A stretch of 64,000 nucleotides of DNA from JAENVT01 sp963805445 (GTDB lineage: Bacteria > Actinomycetota > Acidimicrobiia > Acidimicrobiales > Ilumatobacteraceae), in assembly GCA_963805445.1 (NCBI GenBank), contig CAWDUI010000047.1, positions 496,001 through 560,000 on the forward strand, read 5' to 3'. The position numbers were made by a program, and so were the translations under genes. The number at the start of each line of letters is the position of its first letter. Position 1 is the first letter of the stretch. Positions 1 to 10,564 of the stretch are shown here, piece after piece. The notes beneath the pieces are model-generated. The model searched no databases. It saw nothing but the letters and a program-made list of their open reading frames with translations, and was not told where the DNA came from.

Positions 1-1084
1 TTGTTGCACACCAACCTCGGTCGCGCTCCGCTGCAGGTCACCCAGCCACCGACGGCCCTGAACCTCGAGTTCGATCTGCAGACCGGCGGGCGAGGGTCGC
101 GGCAACAGGCAGTCGGCAGACTGCTGGCGATGCTGTGCGGGGCCGAGGCCGCGATCGTCGTCAACAACAACGCCTCTGCGGTGCTGCTGGTGCTCGCTGC
201 CGTCGCCCGCGATCGTCAGGTCGTGGTCAGTCGCGGCGAGAGCGTGGAGATCGGCGGTGGGTTCCGCATCCCCGACGTGATGGAGCAATCCGGCGCGACC
301 TTGGTCGACGTGGGTACGACCAATCGAACCCGACTGGCCGACTACCGCAAGGCGATCGGCCGCAAGACACGCCGATGTCGCCGCGATCTTGAAGGTGCAT
401 CCGAGCAACTACCGCATCGAAGGCTTCGTCGAGAACACGAGCGTGGCCGACCTGGCCACCCTGGGCGTGCCGGTGATCGCCGACATCGGCAGCGGCTTGA
501 TCGACGCCAATTGCCCATGGATGAGCGGCCCGCCGCCGGCGTGGCTGCACGGCGAACCGGCCGCTCGCCAATCGCTCGACGACGGCGCGGCGCTGGTGAC
601 GTTCAGCGGCGACAAGCTGTTCGGTGGGCCGCAGGCCGGCATCATCGCCGGACGCGCCGACATCGTGGCCCAGTGCGCCCAGCATCCGCTGATGCGTGCG
701 TTGCGTCCCGGCGCGCTCGTGATGTCGTTGATGCAGCGCACGACGATGGCCTACCTCGACCGCACTGCGACTGCCGACATCCCCTTCTGGGCAATGATCG
801 CGGCGACCACCGAAGACCTCCATGTGCGAGCCGGCGAGATCATCGCCGCTGCCGGTGTCGGTGAGATCGAGGCCACCGAGGCAGTTCCCGGTGCCGGTTC
901 GGCGCCCGGCACGACCATCCCCTCCGTCGGAATTCGCATCGCCGGTGATCGCCTGGGGGTGCTGCGGTCATGCAATCCGCCCGTCGTCGCCCGCACCCGC
1001 GACGGGTCGACGGTGCTCGATCTGCGCACGGTTGATCCCAGCCTCGACGGGGCGGTGGCCGCGGCCCTGCGACGATGCGCGTAG
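1..1084 (+). CDS. selA: L-seryl-tRNA(Sec) selenium transferase, 5'-truncated
   Basis: SelA is the PLP enzyme that turns Ser-tRNA(Sec) into Sec-tRNA(Sec) using selenophosphate. The window opens inside the gene at the conserved LHTNLGRAPL segment, so the N-terminal domain lies upstream. The PLP-lysine motif SGDKLFGGPQAG is visible around base 605-645. The frame changes once near base 367-371: the first part reads to about residue 120 and the rest continues in the frame that ends at the TAG at 1082. This looks like a sequencing indel. The last 10 bases overlap the selB start, so the two are translationally coupled. Confidence 0.93.
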
Positions 1085-2812
1085 TCGCCACAGCCGGTCA
1101 CGTCGACCACGGCAAGTCGTCGCTGGTGGAACTGCTGACCGGCGTCAATCCCGACCGCCTCGAGGAGGAGCGCAACCGCGGGCTGACCATCGACCTCGGC
1201 TTCGCCCACACGACGCTTCCGAGCGGCGAAGGGATCAGCTTCATCGACGTTCCCGGTCACGTGAAGTTCATCGGCAACATGCTGGCCGGTGTCGGCGGTG
1301 TGGACGCATGCCTGTTCGTGGTCGCCGCGACCGAGGGGTGGAAACCGCAGAGTGAGGAGCACCTGCGGATCCTCGAACTGGTCGGGCTCGGTCACGGGTT
1401 GATCGCACTGACGAAGGTCGACCTGGTCGACGACGAGTGGCGGCTACTGCAGGAGATGGAGCTCCGCGACCGTTTGGCCGGCTCCTTCCTGGCCGACTCG
1501 CCCATCGTCGCGGTCAGTGCCGTCACCGGAGCAGGTGTCGACGACCTGCGCGCCGCGCTCGATGTGTTGGTGCACGAAACGCCGGCGGCGACCGACCGGG
1601 GCAGGCCCCGCCTGTGGATCGACCGCGTGTTCGCCGCGAAGGGAAGTGGCACCGTGGTCACCGGCACGCTGACGGGCGGGCGAGCTACGCACCGACCAGC
1701 ACGTGCACGCCGGCGGTCGAGCGGTGCGGATCCGTGGGATGCAAACCCATGGTCGCAGCGAGTCGGCGATCGGGCCGGGCAATCGCGTCGCGCTCAACCT
1801 CGCCGGCATCGACCACACCGATCTCGAACGCGGCAACGCGGTGACGATCGCCGCCCAGTGGCGACCGACGCAACGCTTCGATGCATCGCTGAGCGTGCTG
1901 TCCGCATTGCAGCACCAGGTGACGAGGCGAGGCGCGTACTTGGCGTACATCGGGTCGGGAGCATTTCCGGCGAAGCTCCGCGTGCTGGGCCACGATGCCA
2001 TCGCACCAGGTGCCGCGGGGTTGGTTCGGCTGCATCTCACCGAGCCACTGCCTCTGGTGCCGGGCGATCGGTTCGTCCTGCGCGAATCGGGTCGCGACGA
2101 GACCGTCGGCGGCGGCGAGGTGCTCGACGTTGCACCCGTGCTGCCGGCGTCGAAGGCCCGGCCCGATCGCTCGGTCGAGCGGGTCGTCGCCGAGCGCGGA
2201 TGGGTCGACGTCGACGACCTCGAAGCACTGACCGGCGAGCGACACGAGCCGACGCTCGGCCACGTGGTCGTGTCACCGGAGTGGTTGGCCTCGGCGCGAC
2301 ACGACGTCGGACGAGCGAATCGGCGTCAGCCGGAGACATCGGGCTCGATCTCGCCGAGCTCGACGAGCGCCATCGGGCGATCGTGCACACCCTCGACGGC
2401 GTCACCGTTGAAGCGGGGCGGGCGCGGCGAGCCGAAGCCCGCGATCCCTCTCCAGGACCACCCCTACGTCGCTGCGTTGCTGACCGGCGGGGTCTCACCG
2501 CCGGACCCGACCGGCGTCGACCGGGCTCAACTCCGGGAGTTGCTGCGCCGCGGCATGATCGTGGAGCGCGACGACATCTACTTCCACCCGGCGACCATCG
2601 CGACGGTCGCCGGTGCCGCAGCCCGCCTGCTGCAGGAACATCCCGATGGGTTCACGGTCGCACAGCTGCGCGAGGACCTCGGCGTGTCCCGGAAATATGC
2701 GTTGCCGCTGGTCAACGAGCTCGATGCACGCGGCATCACACGGCGTCGGGGCGACCTTCGGGTGGCGGGACCGCGGTTGCCTTCCGCCGACGCAGGCTCG
2801 GCACCCGCCTGA
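1075..2812 (+). CDS. selB: Selenocysteine-specific elongation factor SelB
   Basis: SelB is the EF-Tu-like GTPase that delivers Sec-tRNA(Sec) to UGA codons carrying a SECIS hairpin. The start shows G1 GHVDHGKSSL, G3 DVPGH and G4 TKVD, followed by EF-Tu-like beta domains. The C-terminal half holds the winged-helix domains that bind SECIS RNA (LREDLGVSRKYALPLVNEL near base 2665-2720). The frame shifts near 1684 (an extra G in a GGCGGGCGAG run), then again near 2310 and 2430; the last two compensate each other. Length (about 578 aa) is normal. It follows selA with a 10-base overlap. Its 3' end overlaps the convergent hydrolase gene by 77 bases. Confidence 0.93.
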
Positions 2813-3659
2813 GCCCACGTTGCTTGGTGTGCTGCAGCCCACGTTCGAGATCGCGAGCAGCCTGCGCGACGCGGACATCGTTGGTGATCACCTCACCGAA
2901 GTGCTGCGGGTCGGCCAACAACCAACTGTGCGAACCCTCGACCACGGTCCCCTCGACACCCGATGCCACACACAACGCCTCGAACGATTCACGTGGGATG
3001 ATGCCGTCGCGGGTGCCCCACAGGATCGTGATCGGCATGCCCCGATCACGGAGTCGTTCGAGCTCGACGCGCAGGTCGGCGCGACGCGCGAGGTTGGCGA
3101 CACGCACGATCGCCCGCGGGTTGCGCACGAGGTTCGGCACCAGATCCTCGAACACCACCGGCAACACGCGCGTCGCCTGACGCACCGGCCACACGTCGCC
3201 GGGGAAGTGCAATCCCCAGTCCCACAGCGGCCGTTCGCCGATGCTGCGCAGCGTGCGCCCATTGCGCCAGGCCGACCCGCCGATCGAGTTGACCAGCACC
3301 AACGACCGCACCCGCTTCGGCATGTCGTGGGCGAGCTTGATGGCCACGCCGCCGCCGAACGAATGACCGACCAGCACCGCCGGTTCCTCGATCTCCAGCA
3401 CATCGAGCAGGTCGGCGACCCACTTGGCGTAGCCGCTGATCGAGAAGGCGTCGCCCTTCAGATCACCGCTGCCGCCGAAGCCGGGCATCGACGGGGCGAT
3501 GACCATGCAGCCCTGCTCGGCGATCTCCTCGATCACCTTGCGATACGCGTGCTGCGCCAACGCCCAACCGTGCAGCAGCACCACGGGCATACCGGCACCG
3601 GCCATGCTGTAGGCCGCTGGTCTGCCCTGCACCCAGGTGCGTTGGTTGACGACGATCAC
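2736..3659 (-). CDS. Alpha/beta-fold hydrolase
   Basis: A 307-aa alpha/beta hydrolase of the epoxide-hydrolase / haloperoxidase type. The oxyanion region is VVLLHGWALAQ (residues 27-37). The nucleophile elbow is GHSFGGG near residue 98. A late GSHSWLL histidine fits the catalytic His. There is no signal peptide, so it is probably cytoplasmic. Substrate cannot be told. The arginine-rich tail after about residue 275 overlaps the 3' end of selB on the other strand and is unlike the family, so the true C-terminus may be shorter if an indel lies there. Confidence 0.82.
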   Translation of the reverse strand: MIVVNQRTWVQGRPAAYSMAGAGMPVVLLHGWALAQHAYRKVIEEIAEQGCMVIAPSMPGFGGSGDLKGDAFSISGYAKWVADLLDVLEIEEPAVLVGHSFGGGVAIKLAHDMPKRVRSLVLVNSIGGSAWRNGRTLRSIGERPLWDWGLHFPGDVWPVRQATRVLPVVFEDLVPNLVRNPRAIVRVANLARRADLRVELERLRDRGMPITILWGTRDGIIPRESFEALCVASGVEGTVVEGSHSWLLADPQHFGEVITNDVRVAQAARDLERGLQHTKQRGLRRVPSLRRRKATAVPPPEGRPDAV

Positions 3660-3671
3660 GAGTCAGAACTC

Positions 3672-5048
3672 TTACTGCTTCGCCCGCCGCTCACGGTAGT
3701 CACGAGCGGCACCTTCTTCCGGTTCCACTTCCAACGTGACGCCGTCGATGGCCACGACCTTCAACGCCGAACCGGAGCGTGATCGGTGTGGCGCGGTTGG
3801 TGCGGGCCCGCCAGCGCGCGCCGCTGACCATCGCGACGCCTTCGGGATCGATCGTCGTGGTCGCCGTTCCTTCCTGACCGATCATCCACTCGCGACCGAT
3901 GGTCGGCGTGGCGAATCGAGTGCGCACCATCGAAGGCATGCCGACGATGAAGGTCAGCATCACACCACCCACGGCGACGATCAACGTGATCCATCCGAGC
4001 CGCAGATCGTTGCCCGGCACAGGCCGGTAGAGGTACCACGCGCCGATGATGAACAAGACGATTCCGACCCCGGTCCATGCCCTGGGGATGCCCACTTGCA
4101 CATCGATTGCAAACGCCAACATCGAGAGAACCAGCAAGCCACAGCGGCCGGCCGGGTCGGTAACGCGCTGAGCCCGTAGCAACCGAGCACCGCGCAGATC
4201 GCACCGACGCCGCCGGCGATGCCAACGCCTGCAGTGAAGAACTCGAAGATCAGCAGCGCCATTCCGATCACGAACAGCAAGAAGGCCATCGGAGGGCTGG
4301 CCACTGTGTGCAACACCTCGTCGAACAGACCGAGGCCGCTGAACACCGGCGTGGTCGAGATGTTCTGTTCCTCGCCCTTGTCGTTCAGTTGCTTCACCAC
4401 GGTGTTGACCACGTGACCGTCGATCGTCTTGCCGTCCATCGCCAGCACCATGTTGCGCACGGTCGGCACGCCTTCATCGGTGGTGTCGAGCTTCAACACA
4501 CCGGCTGCGCGGGCCTCGTTGAAGCTCATCGAGCCGCCGATCAGATCGGTGGTCGCCGCGCCGAAGCTGATCGGCTGGCCGTCGACGATCAACGGGGAAC
4601 TGATGTAGCCGATGCGACTGCCACCGACCATTGCGGTGACGTCGGCGACGGCCATCAACTGCGCAGGCAGCCCGTAGGCACGTGACGAACGCGACGGCCC
4701 GACCCAGATGCCGATCGGCACCTTGGCGTGGGCGACGCGCTCCAGCAGCGCAGACATCTCGGCGTCGGAGACGACGGCGCCGCGGCTGGTCAACTGCAGG
4801 ATCAACGCCTCCGAACCGCTGGATTCGGCGTGATCGACGGCCTCGACGATCGAGCGAACCACGATCTTGTCGAAGATCCCCGAGACCTGCAACACGTCGA
4901 CCGGGGCCAGTTGCGATGCATCGGTGCACCGCGACCGGTGTCGCTCGTCGTCGGAGGGGTCGATGCGTGCAGCGGACGGTGACAACAGCGACAGACCTGC
5001 CAACCCAACAAGGGGCGCGATGAGAATGGTGATCGCTAACCTGCGCAC
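3672..5048 (-). CDS. NfeD family membrane protein with ClpP-like protease domain
   Basis: A long-form NfeD protein: signal peptide (residues 1-28), a ClpP/SppA-like serine-protease domain (residues about 50-230), a block of transmembrane helices (MAFLLFVIGMALLIFEFF and following), and a C-terminal OB-like domain ending in VVAIDGVTLEVEPEE. This family acts in membrane protein quality control with stomatin partners. Frames change near 4150 and again near 3780; the real stop is the TAA at 3674-3672. The start is a GTG at 5048, two bases from the start codon of the divergent ATPase gene, which leaves no room for leaders. Confidence 0.85.
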
Positions 5049-5050
5049 AA

Positions 5051-5915
5051 GTGCCTCCGAAGAGCGAGAATCCGCTGCAGTTCCTGACCGACTCCCGTGT
5101 TGTCATCGTTGCTGGCAAAGGGGGCGTCGGGAAGACCACGGTAACCGCGGTTTTGGCCCGCGCGGCAACCGACGCGGGACTTCGTGTGCTCGTCGTCGAG
5201 CTCGACGGCAAGCCGGCCTCTGGCCGGCCTGGTCGGCGACGACATCGCTTGCCTGCCACTCACACCCGCTGCCGCGTTGGCCGAATACCTCGATACTCAC
5301 GGCCTCGGGCGCGTTGCCAAACGGCTGGCCACCAGCGGTGTGATCGAGGTGGTCGCCACGGCGGCTCCCGGCATCGACGACATCGTCGTGCTCGGCAAGA
5401 TCAAACAACTCGAGCAGAGCGGCAGCTACGACCTGGTCGTGGTCGATGGTCCCGCCGCCGGGCACGCCATCACGTTCCTGATGGCACCGGCGAACCTGCT
5501 GAAGTTGGTCCGCGGCGGCCCGATCCACAGTCAGGCAGATCGACGTCGCCGACATGTTGAAGGACCCGACGCGCAGCCAGGTGATCCTGGTGACGCTGCC
5601 CGAGACGACACCGGTGAACGAGGTCATCGAGACCGCGGCGTCACTGCGCGACGAGGGTGGCCTGCGGCTGGGGCCGGTGGTGGTCAACGCCTTCGACGAG
5701 GGCGACGATCTGCCGCTCGACCGGGCCACGGCCGGCACCCCGCTGTACGAGGCCGCCGAGTTCCGCAACGCGCGACGCGCGCTGCATCGACACGAGACGC
5801 AGCGGCTGGCCGAGGCGCTCGATCTCGAGCAGATCCGGCTGCCGCTGATCGCTGCTCAGGCACTCGATCCGGACGCGATCCAGGAACTGTCGAAACGGCT
5901 GGGAGTAGCAGCTGA
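5051..5915 (+). CDS. ArsA/Get3-like ATPase, first of a tandem pair
   Basis: An ArsA/Get3-family P-loop ATPase with the deviant Walker A GKGGVGKTT at residues 22-30 and a downstream VVVDGPAAGH switch region. Actinobacteria typically carry two such genes side by side (Rv3679-Rv3680 in M. tuberculosis). Frames change near 5215 (an extra T in CCTCTGG), near 5535 and probably just before 5915; joined they give about 287 aa. The end overlaps the second ATPase as TGATG at 5913-5917. Cargo (anion, tail-anchored protein or other) is unknown. The GTG start at 5051 is two bases from the divergent nfeD start. Confidence 0.85.
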
Positions 5916-7000
5916 TGAGCGATCTCGATGCGCTGATCTCGACCGCCGATGTGGTCGTGTGCTGCGGCTCGGGCGGGGTCGGCAAGACCACCACCGCTGC
6001 GGCACTCGGCTTGCAGGCGGCACGCGACGGCCGGCGCTGTGTGGTCGTGACGATCGACCCGGCCAAGCGGCTCGCCGACGCCCTTGGAGTGCCCGGCGGG
6101 TTGACCAACGACCCGATCCAACTACCGATCGACGGTCCCCGGCGAGCTGTGGGCGCTGATGCTCGACACGGCCTCGACGTTCGACGGCCTGGTGTTGGCC
6201 AACGCCGCCAACGCCGAGCAGGCCAACCGCATCCTGACCAACGGGTTCTACCGCAACATCGCCGGATCGCTGGGTGGCACGCAGGAGTACATGGCCGCCG
6301 AGCGGCTGCTGGCGCTGCACCTCGACGCGCGCTTCGACCTCGTGATCGTCGACACCCCACCGACCCGCAACGCGCTCGACTTCCTCGACGCGCCACGCAC
6401 GCTCGCCCGCTTCCTCGACCACCCGGTCTTCAAGCTGATGATGATGCCGACGCGTACGCGGCCTGCGCGTGTTGAGCATCGCGGCCCAGCCGCTACTTCG
6501 ATCGATCGGCAAGGTCATCGGCACCGAGGTGCTGGCCGATGCGCTCGCCTTCTTCCAAGCCTTCGACGGGATGGAGACCGGCTTCCGCAGGCCGCGCCGA
6601 CGAGGTGATCGAACTGCTGCACGGCGAGACGACACGATTCGTCCTCGTGGCCTCTCCGCGCGTCGACACGATCGATGAGGCGCGCTACTTCGCCGACCGG
6701 TTGAGAGACAAGGACCTCGTCGTCGGGGCGATCATCGTCAACCGGGCGACGCCCGACTTCGGCGAGCCGACCGGCAAGCGTCCGCGTCGCCTCGCCGACG
6801 CGGCCCTCTACGACAACCAGGCCCAGTTGCACGCACTGGCGGTCGGCGAGCACGCTCAGATCGCCCCACTCGTGGCCGACACCGGTCTCCAGCCGACGTG
6901 GGTGCGGCTGCTGCCGGGCGACGTGCACGAGCTCGAGGCGCTCGACACCATCCGTTCGCTGCTGTTCACCGGTTCAGCGGCCACGCAACCGAGCCGGTAG
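5915..7000 (+). CDS. ArsA/Get3-like ATPase, second of a tandem pair
   Basis: The second ArsA/Get3-like ATPase, translationally coupled to the first. Walker A GSGGVGKTTTAAALG is at residues 20-34. VIVDTPPTRNALDFLD near base 6345-6390 is the Walker B/switch II region. FQAFDGM follows near 6555. Frames change near 6135, 6460 and 6590; joined length is about 361 aa. The C-terminal part (base 6600-7000) is uninterrupted. The pair is expected to work as a heterodimer, as in other actinobacteria. The receiver-domain gene starts 11 bases after the stop. Confidence 0.87.
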
Positions 7001-7010
7001 GGTCGGCGTC

Positions 7011-7446
7011 GTGCACATCCTGGTCGCTACCGACGCCGACTACGTCCTCGACGACATCACCGCGGCGCTCGGCGGGCCCGACGTGTCGTTCACCGTCTGC
7101 CGCAACGGCCGCGACGTCTCCGACGTCGTCGGGGCCCGCACGCCCGATCTGGTCGTGCTCGATCTGCAGATCGGTTCGATGGGCGGCATGGCCGTGACCA
7201 TGGCGCTGCGACTCGACGAGAGCTCGAGGGCGCTGCCGCACGTGAACGTGTTGATGCTGCTCGACCGTCAGGCCGACATCCACCTGGCCAAGCGGTGCGC
7301 CGCCGACGGGTACCTGGTCAAGCCGCTGAACCCGCTGAGTCCTGAAGCGTGCCGCACGGGCAATCCTCGCGTCCGCGGCGGCCGAACCGGAGGCCGAGGC
7401 GACCGGTTGGGAATCACCTGAGGAAGAACCCGCCCCCGTCGGATAG
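7011..7446 (+). CDS. Response-regulator receiver domain protein
   Basis: A single receiver domain (about 110 aa): N-terminal MHILVATDADYVLDD, phospho-acceptor Asp in LVVLDLQIGSMGG, and the conserved Lys in GYLVKPLNP. No output domain follows. After an indel near 7335 the frame reads KRAARAILASAAAEPEAEA and ends in an acidic tail at the TAG at 7444. Starts at GTG 7011, 10 bases after the second ArsA-like ATPase, so probably co-transcribed. Lack of an output domain suggests protein-protein signalling; the cognate kinase is not in the window. Confidence 0.78.
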
Positions 7447-7462
7447 ATTGCACAGGCACTTT

Positions 7463-7540
7463 CGGGGTGTAGCGCAGCTTGGTTAGCGTGCCACGTTCGG
7501 GACGTGGAGGTCGGAGGTTCAAATCCTCTCACCCCGACCA
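7463..7540 (+). tRNA. tRNA-Pro (CGG)
   Basis: A full cloverleaf. Acceptor CGGGGTG (7463-7469) pairs with CACCCCG (7530-7536). Anticodon stem CCACG/CGTGG carries loop TTCGGGA, anticodon CGG. The T-loop is TTCAAAT. CCA is encoded (7538-7540). Its 3' end overlaps the C-terminal codons of the dimethylformamidase-like gene on the other strand. Confidence 0.95.
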
Positions 7541-9116
7541 TTGTGAGGCTCGCCGCCAGTCCCGGTGAGCCAGCGGATCACGTTGCGCGTCACTTGCTGC
7601 ACCAGCGGGTCGGTGTCGAGGCCGTAGCACCAATCGGTGGTGCCGGCGTTGAACACGCGGCCCTTGCCCTTCGTGAAGGTGCCCACCACCGCGTGGTTGT
7701 GGGCAAGGCGGGCGACGTTCTCGGGCGATGCCGAACCGAACAGGCCAGCAGCGACACCCTCGAGGTCGCCGGGCGGGTCGGCGTTGGCCCACAGCGCAAC
7801 GGGTGCCTCGCAGTACGTCGGCGTGATCGAGATCAGCCGCGCCGGTGCGGTCGCCAGCACCTCGAGGCCGGCGGGCGTGCCGTCCGCATAGGTCGGCACC
7901 GGGTCACCGTTGACCATCGTCAGCTCGCACCCGTCGACCTCGTATCCGACGATCCTCGACGCCGCGCCCAACACATCGCCGTAGCGCAGATCGGTGCCGG
8001 CGAACACCGGGTGATCAGGACGGTGGATGGTGTATCCGCCGGAGCTGCGGGGAGTGGCCTTGCCCGACACGCGCGTACCCGCCTCGGGTGAAGCTGAGAC
8101 CGGTCGTCTGCGCCTCGGGGCGACCGAGCGACGGCAGCGGCCACATCGAGGTGAGGAAACGATGATCGGCGGTACCCGCCACGGGATCTCGCGCTTCGGC
8201 CTGACCCTTGTAGCAGACCATCGTGCGGCCGTCGTCCTCGTACCGCACCTGCCAGAAGCAGCTGTTGCCCGACAAGATCGCCCACGATCCGCCGCCCTCG
8301 ACGAAGGCGTCGGCACGGTCGCGCATGCCAGACGACCAGTACTCGTCGTGGCCGACGCTCAACATCAGCCGTTGGCCGTCGAGCACCTCGGGGTGGAACT
8401 CGAGATCGGAGTTGACGGCGAAGTCGAGCACCAGGCCCTCGCCTTCGGCCCATTGCACGAAGCGACGTTCCCAGTTGTGCCATCCACTCGACGCGCACCA
8501 CAGCGGATACTCGAATTCGGCGAGGTACTCGCTGCAGTTGCAGGTGCTCCTCGTCGGGCTCGACCGGAAGGCTGGCGACGCGGCCGTCGTAGGCGACATC
8601 GGCGGGCGCTGCCGGGCGGCGGAGGTAGCCGCGCTCCAACGGCCGGTCGAACGAGACCTTCACAGCATCGGTGTAGAGGCACTTCCCACCCCACTGGTTG
8701 TAGGCGTTGTAGGTGTTGGTGGCCAACACGATGATCGCGTCGGCTGATGTCGTGGCCGAAGGGCGCACCACGAAGAAGGCCTGCGACGTCGCTGACTCAC
8801 CGTGCTCGCCTTCGGCATGCAGCGTCACTTCGTAGAAGCCCGACGACCAGGCCGAGTCGACGTCCACTGTGAACGCGACCGGCCATCCGCAGCCCACCGC
8901 GTAGGCGTCGTCGGGGTACGGGTGCTCGTCGATCACGATGCCCTCGCGGCGCCACACCTCGACGCGGTCTCGACCGATTCTGGCGATCGACGCGGTGACG
9001 CTCGGTGCTCTGCTGCTGCATCGCATCTCGACGAGTTCACCGGCCCGGTAGCTCTGCCGATCGGCGTATCCCTCGACCAGGGGCCATCTGGTGAAGATCT
9101 GGTTGATCATCGTCAC
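7519..9116 (-). CDS. N,N-dimethylformamidase large-subunit-like protein
   Basis: Residues 1-110 form a beta-rich domain (SYRAGELVEMRCSSRAPSV). The rest matches the C-terminal domain of the N,N-dimethylformamidase beta subunit: NTYNAYNQWGGKCLY, LMLSVGHDEYWSSGMRD, and GGGSWAILSGNSCFWQVRYE. Frames change near 8540 and 8090; joined length is about 530 aa. No signal peptide. This fold is broader than true DMFases, so the substrate is open. No small-subunit partner gene is adjacent. The last seven codons overlap the tRNA-Pro 3' end in antisense. The start could be GTG 9116 or ATG 9110. Confidence 0.75.
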
Positions 9117-9213
9117 GTCCTTTGCTGCGTCGTTGCTGCATCCTCGCGACCGGGCCCGACGGCAGACGAAACGGAGAGCTCCGCGAGAGCGCTCGCCGCT
9201 AGGGTGCGCTGGC

Positions 9214-9495
9214 GTGGACCTCGATGCGTTCCAGATGTTGATCGACGCGACCTTCGGTGAACGAGACCGGGCCCGCGGAATACCGAGCTCGGTTGCATGG
9301 CTGGCCGAGGAGACCGGCGAACTCGCTCAGGCGGTGCGCAAGGGCACGCACGAGCAGCGCGTGCACGAGTTCGCCGACGTGCTCGCCTGGCTGGCGTCGT
9401 TGGCCAACCAGGTCGGCGTCGATCTCGCCGAGGCAGCGCAGCGGTATGCCGACGGCTGCCCCCGCTGCGCCTCGATCCCTTGCGCTTGTGCCTAG
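9214..9495 (+). CDS. MazG-like nucleotide pyrophosphohydrolase domain protein
   Basis: A 93-aa all-alpha NTP-PPase (MazG/HisE-like) protein. VAWLAEETGELAQAVRKG carries the E-x-x-E metal-binding motif and EFADVLAWLASLANQ the matching E-x-x-D motif. Such proteins hydrolyse (d)NTPs to monophosphates. The tail is odd: CPRCASIPCACA holds four cysteines in the last 13 residues, which could bind a metal. I use GTG 9214 because the helix start follows directly. Its stop overlaps the convergent asd stop by 4 bases. Confidence 0.75.
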   Translation: MDLDAFQMLIDATFGERDRARGIPSSVAWLAEETGELAQAVRKGTHEQRVHEFADVLAWLASLANQVGVDLAEAAQRYADGCPRCASIPCACA

Positions 9496-10511
9496 AGGAA
9501 CAGTTCGGCGATCTGGACGGCGTTGAGGGCCGCGCCCTTGCGGAGGTTGTCGTTGCTGACGAACAACACCAAGCCACGGCCACCCTCGACCGATGAGTCC
9601 TGGCGGATGCGGCCGACGTAGCTGGGGTCCTGCCCAGCCGCCTCGAGCGGGGTCGGGATGTCGCTCAGCGCGACACCCGGCGCGTCGCCGAGCACCTCGA
9701 TGGCACGGGCCACGGTGATGGGCCGTTCGAACTCGGCGTTGATGCTCAGCGAGTGACCGGTGAAGACCGGAACACGCACGCAGGTCCCGCTGACACGAAG
9801 GTCGGCAATGCCGAGGATCTTGCGGCTCTCGTTGCGCAGCTTCTGCTCCTCATCGGTCTCCAGCGAACCATCGTCGACGTACTTGCCGGCATACGGCAAC
9901 ACGTTGAAGGCGATCGGCTTGACGAACTTGTTGGGGGCGGGGAACGCCACGGCGGCGCCGTCGTGGGTGAACTCGCGGGCCCGGTCGACCACCTCGCGGG
10001 CCTGCTTGTCGAGCTCGTCGACGCCGGCAAGACCCGAGCCGCTGACGGCTTGGTAGGTGGAGGCGATCACGCGCACGAGACCGGCCTCGTCGTGCAGCGG
10101 CTTCAGCACCGGCATCGCCGCCATGGTGGTGCAGTTGGGGTTGGCGATGATTCGCTTGCGGGCGTTGGCGATCTCACCAGGGTTGACCTCGCTGACGATC
10201 AGCGGCACATCGGGATCCATGCGCCACGCCGACGAGTTGTCGATCACGATCACGCCGGCAGCGGCGAACTTCGGTGCCAACTCGCGCGACGAGGCTGCGC
10301 CGGACGAGAACAGGGCGATGTCGAGACCCGAGGGATCCGCGGTCGCGGCATCCTCGACGGTGACCGGCGAACCCTTCCAGTCCAAGGTGGTCCCGGCCGA
10401 ACGCGACGAGGCGAAGTAGCGGATCTCTGAGACAGGAAAGTTGCGCTCGGCGAGGATCTGACGCATTGCCGCGCCCACCTGGCCGGTCGCGCCGACGACA
10501 CCAATTTTCAT
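9492..10511 (-). CDS. asd: Aspartate-semialdehyde dehydrogenase
   Basis: Reduces aspartyl-phosphate to aspartate semialdehyde with NADPH, the branch point to lysine/DAP, methionine and threonine. 339 aa, full length and uninterrupted. Rossmann motif VVGATGQVG at residues 4-12, catalytic cysteine in NPNCTTM, and the substrate-binding SGSGLAGVDEL and FTGHSLS segments. The ATG is at 10511. It lies downstream of lysC on the same strand, with a methyltransferase gene between them. Confidence 0.97.
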   Translation of the reverse strand: MKIGVVGATGQVGAAMRQILAERNFPVSEIRYFASSRSAGTTLDWKGSPVTVEDAATADPSGLDIALFSSGAASSRELAPKFAAAGVIVIDNSSAWRMDPDVPLIVSEVNPGEIANARKRIIANPNCTTMAAMPVLKPLHDEAGLVRVIASTYQAVSGSGLAGVDELDKQAREVVDRAREFTHDGAAVAFPAPNKFVKPIAFNVLPYAGKYVDDGSLETDEEQKLRNESRKILGIADLRVSGTCVRVPVFTGHSLSINAEFERPITVARAIEVLGDAPGVALSDIPTPLEAAGQDPSYVGRIRQDSSVEGGRGLVLFVSNDNLRKGAALNAVQIAELFL

Positions 10512-10564
10512 GGCGCAAAGGCTAACGCCAGGTCTCGTCCGCCGATCGACAATTTCCGTCCGGC

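Noticed and set aside
227..823. Long open frames opposite or overlapping selA, and hundreds like them
   Set aside because: High-GC codon bias keeps shadow frames open. They are Arg/Pro/His-rich and show no domain, while the chosen frame has clear SelA motifs.
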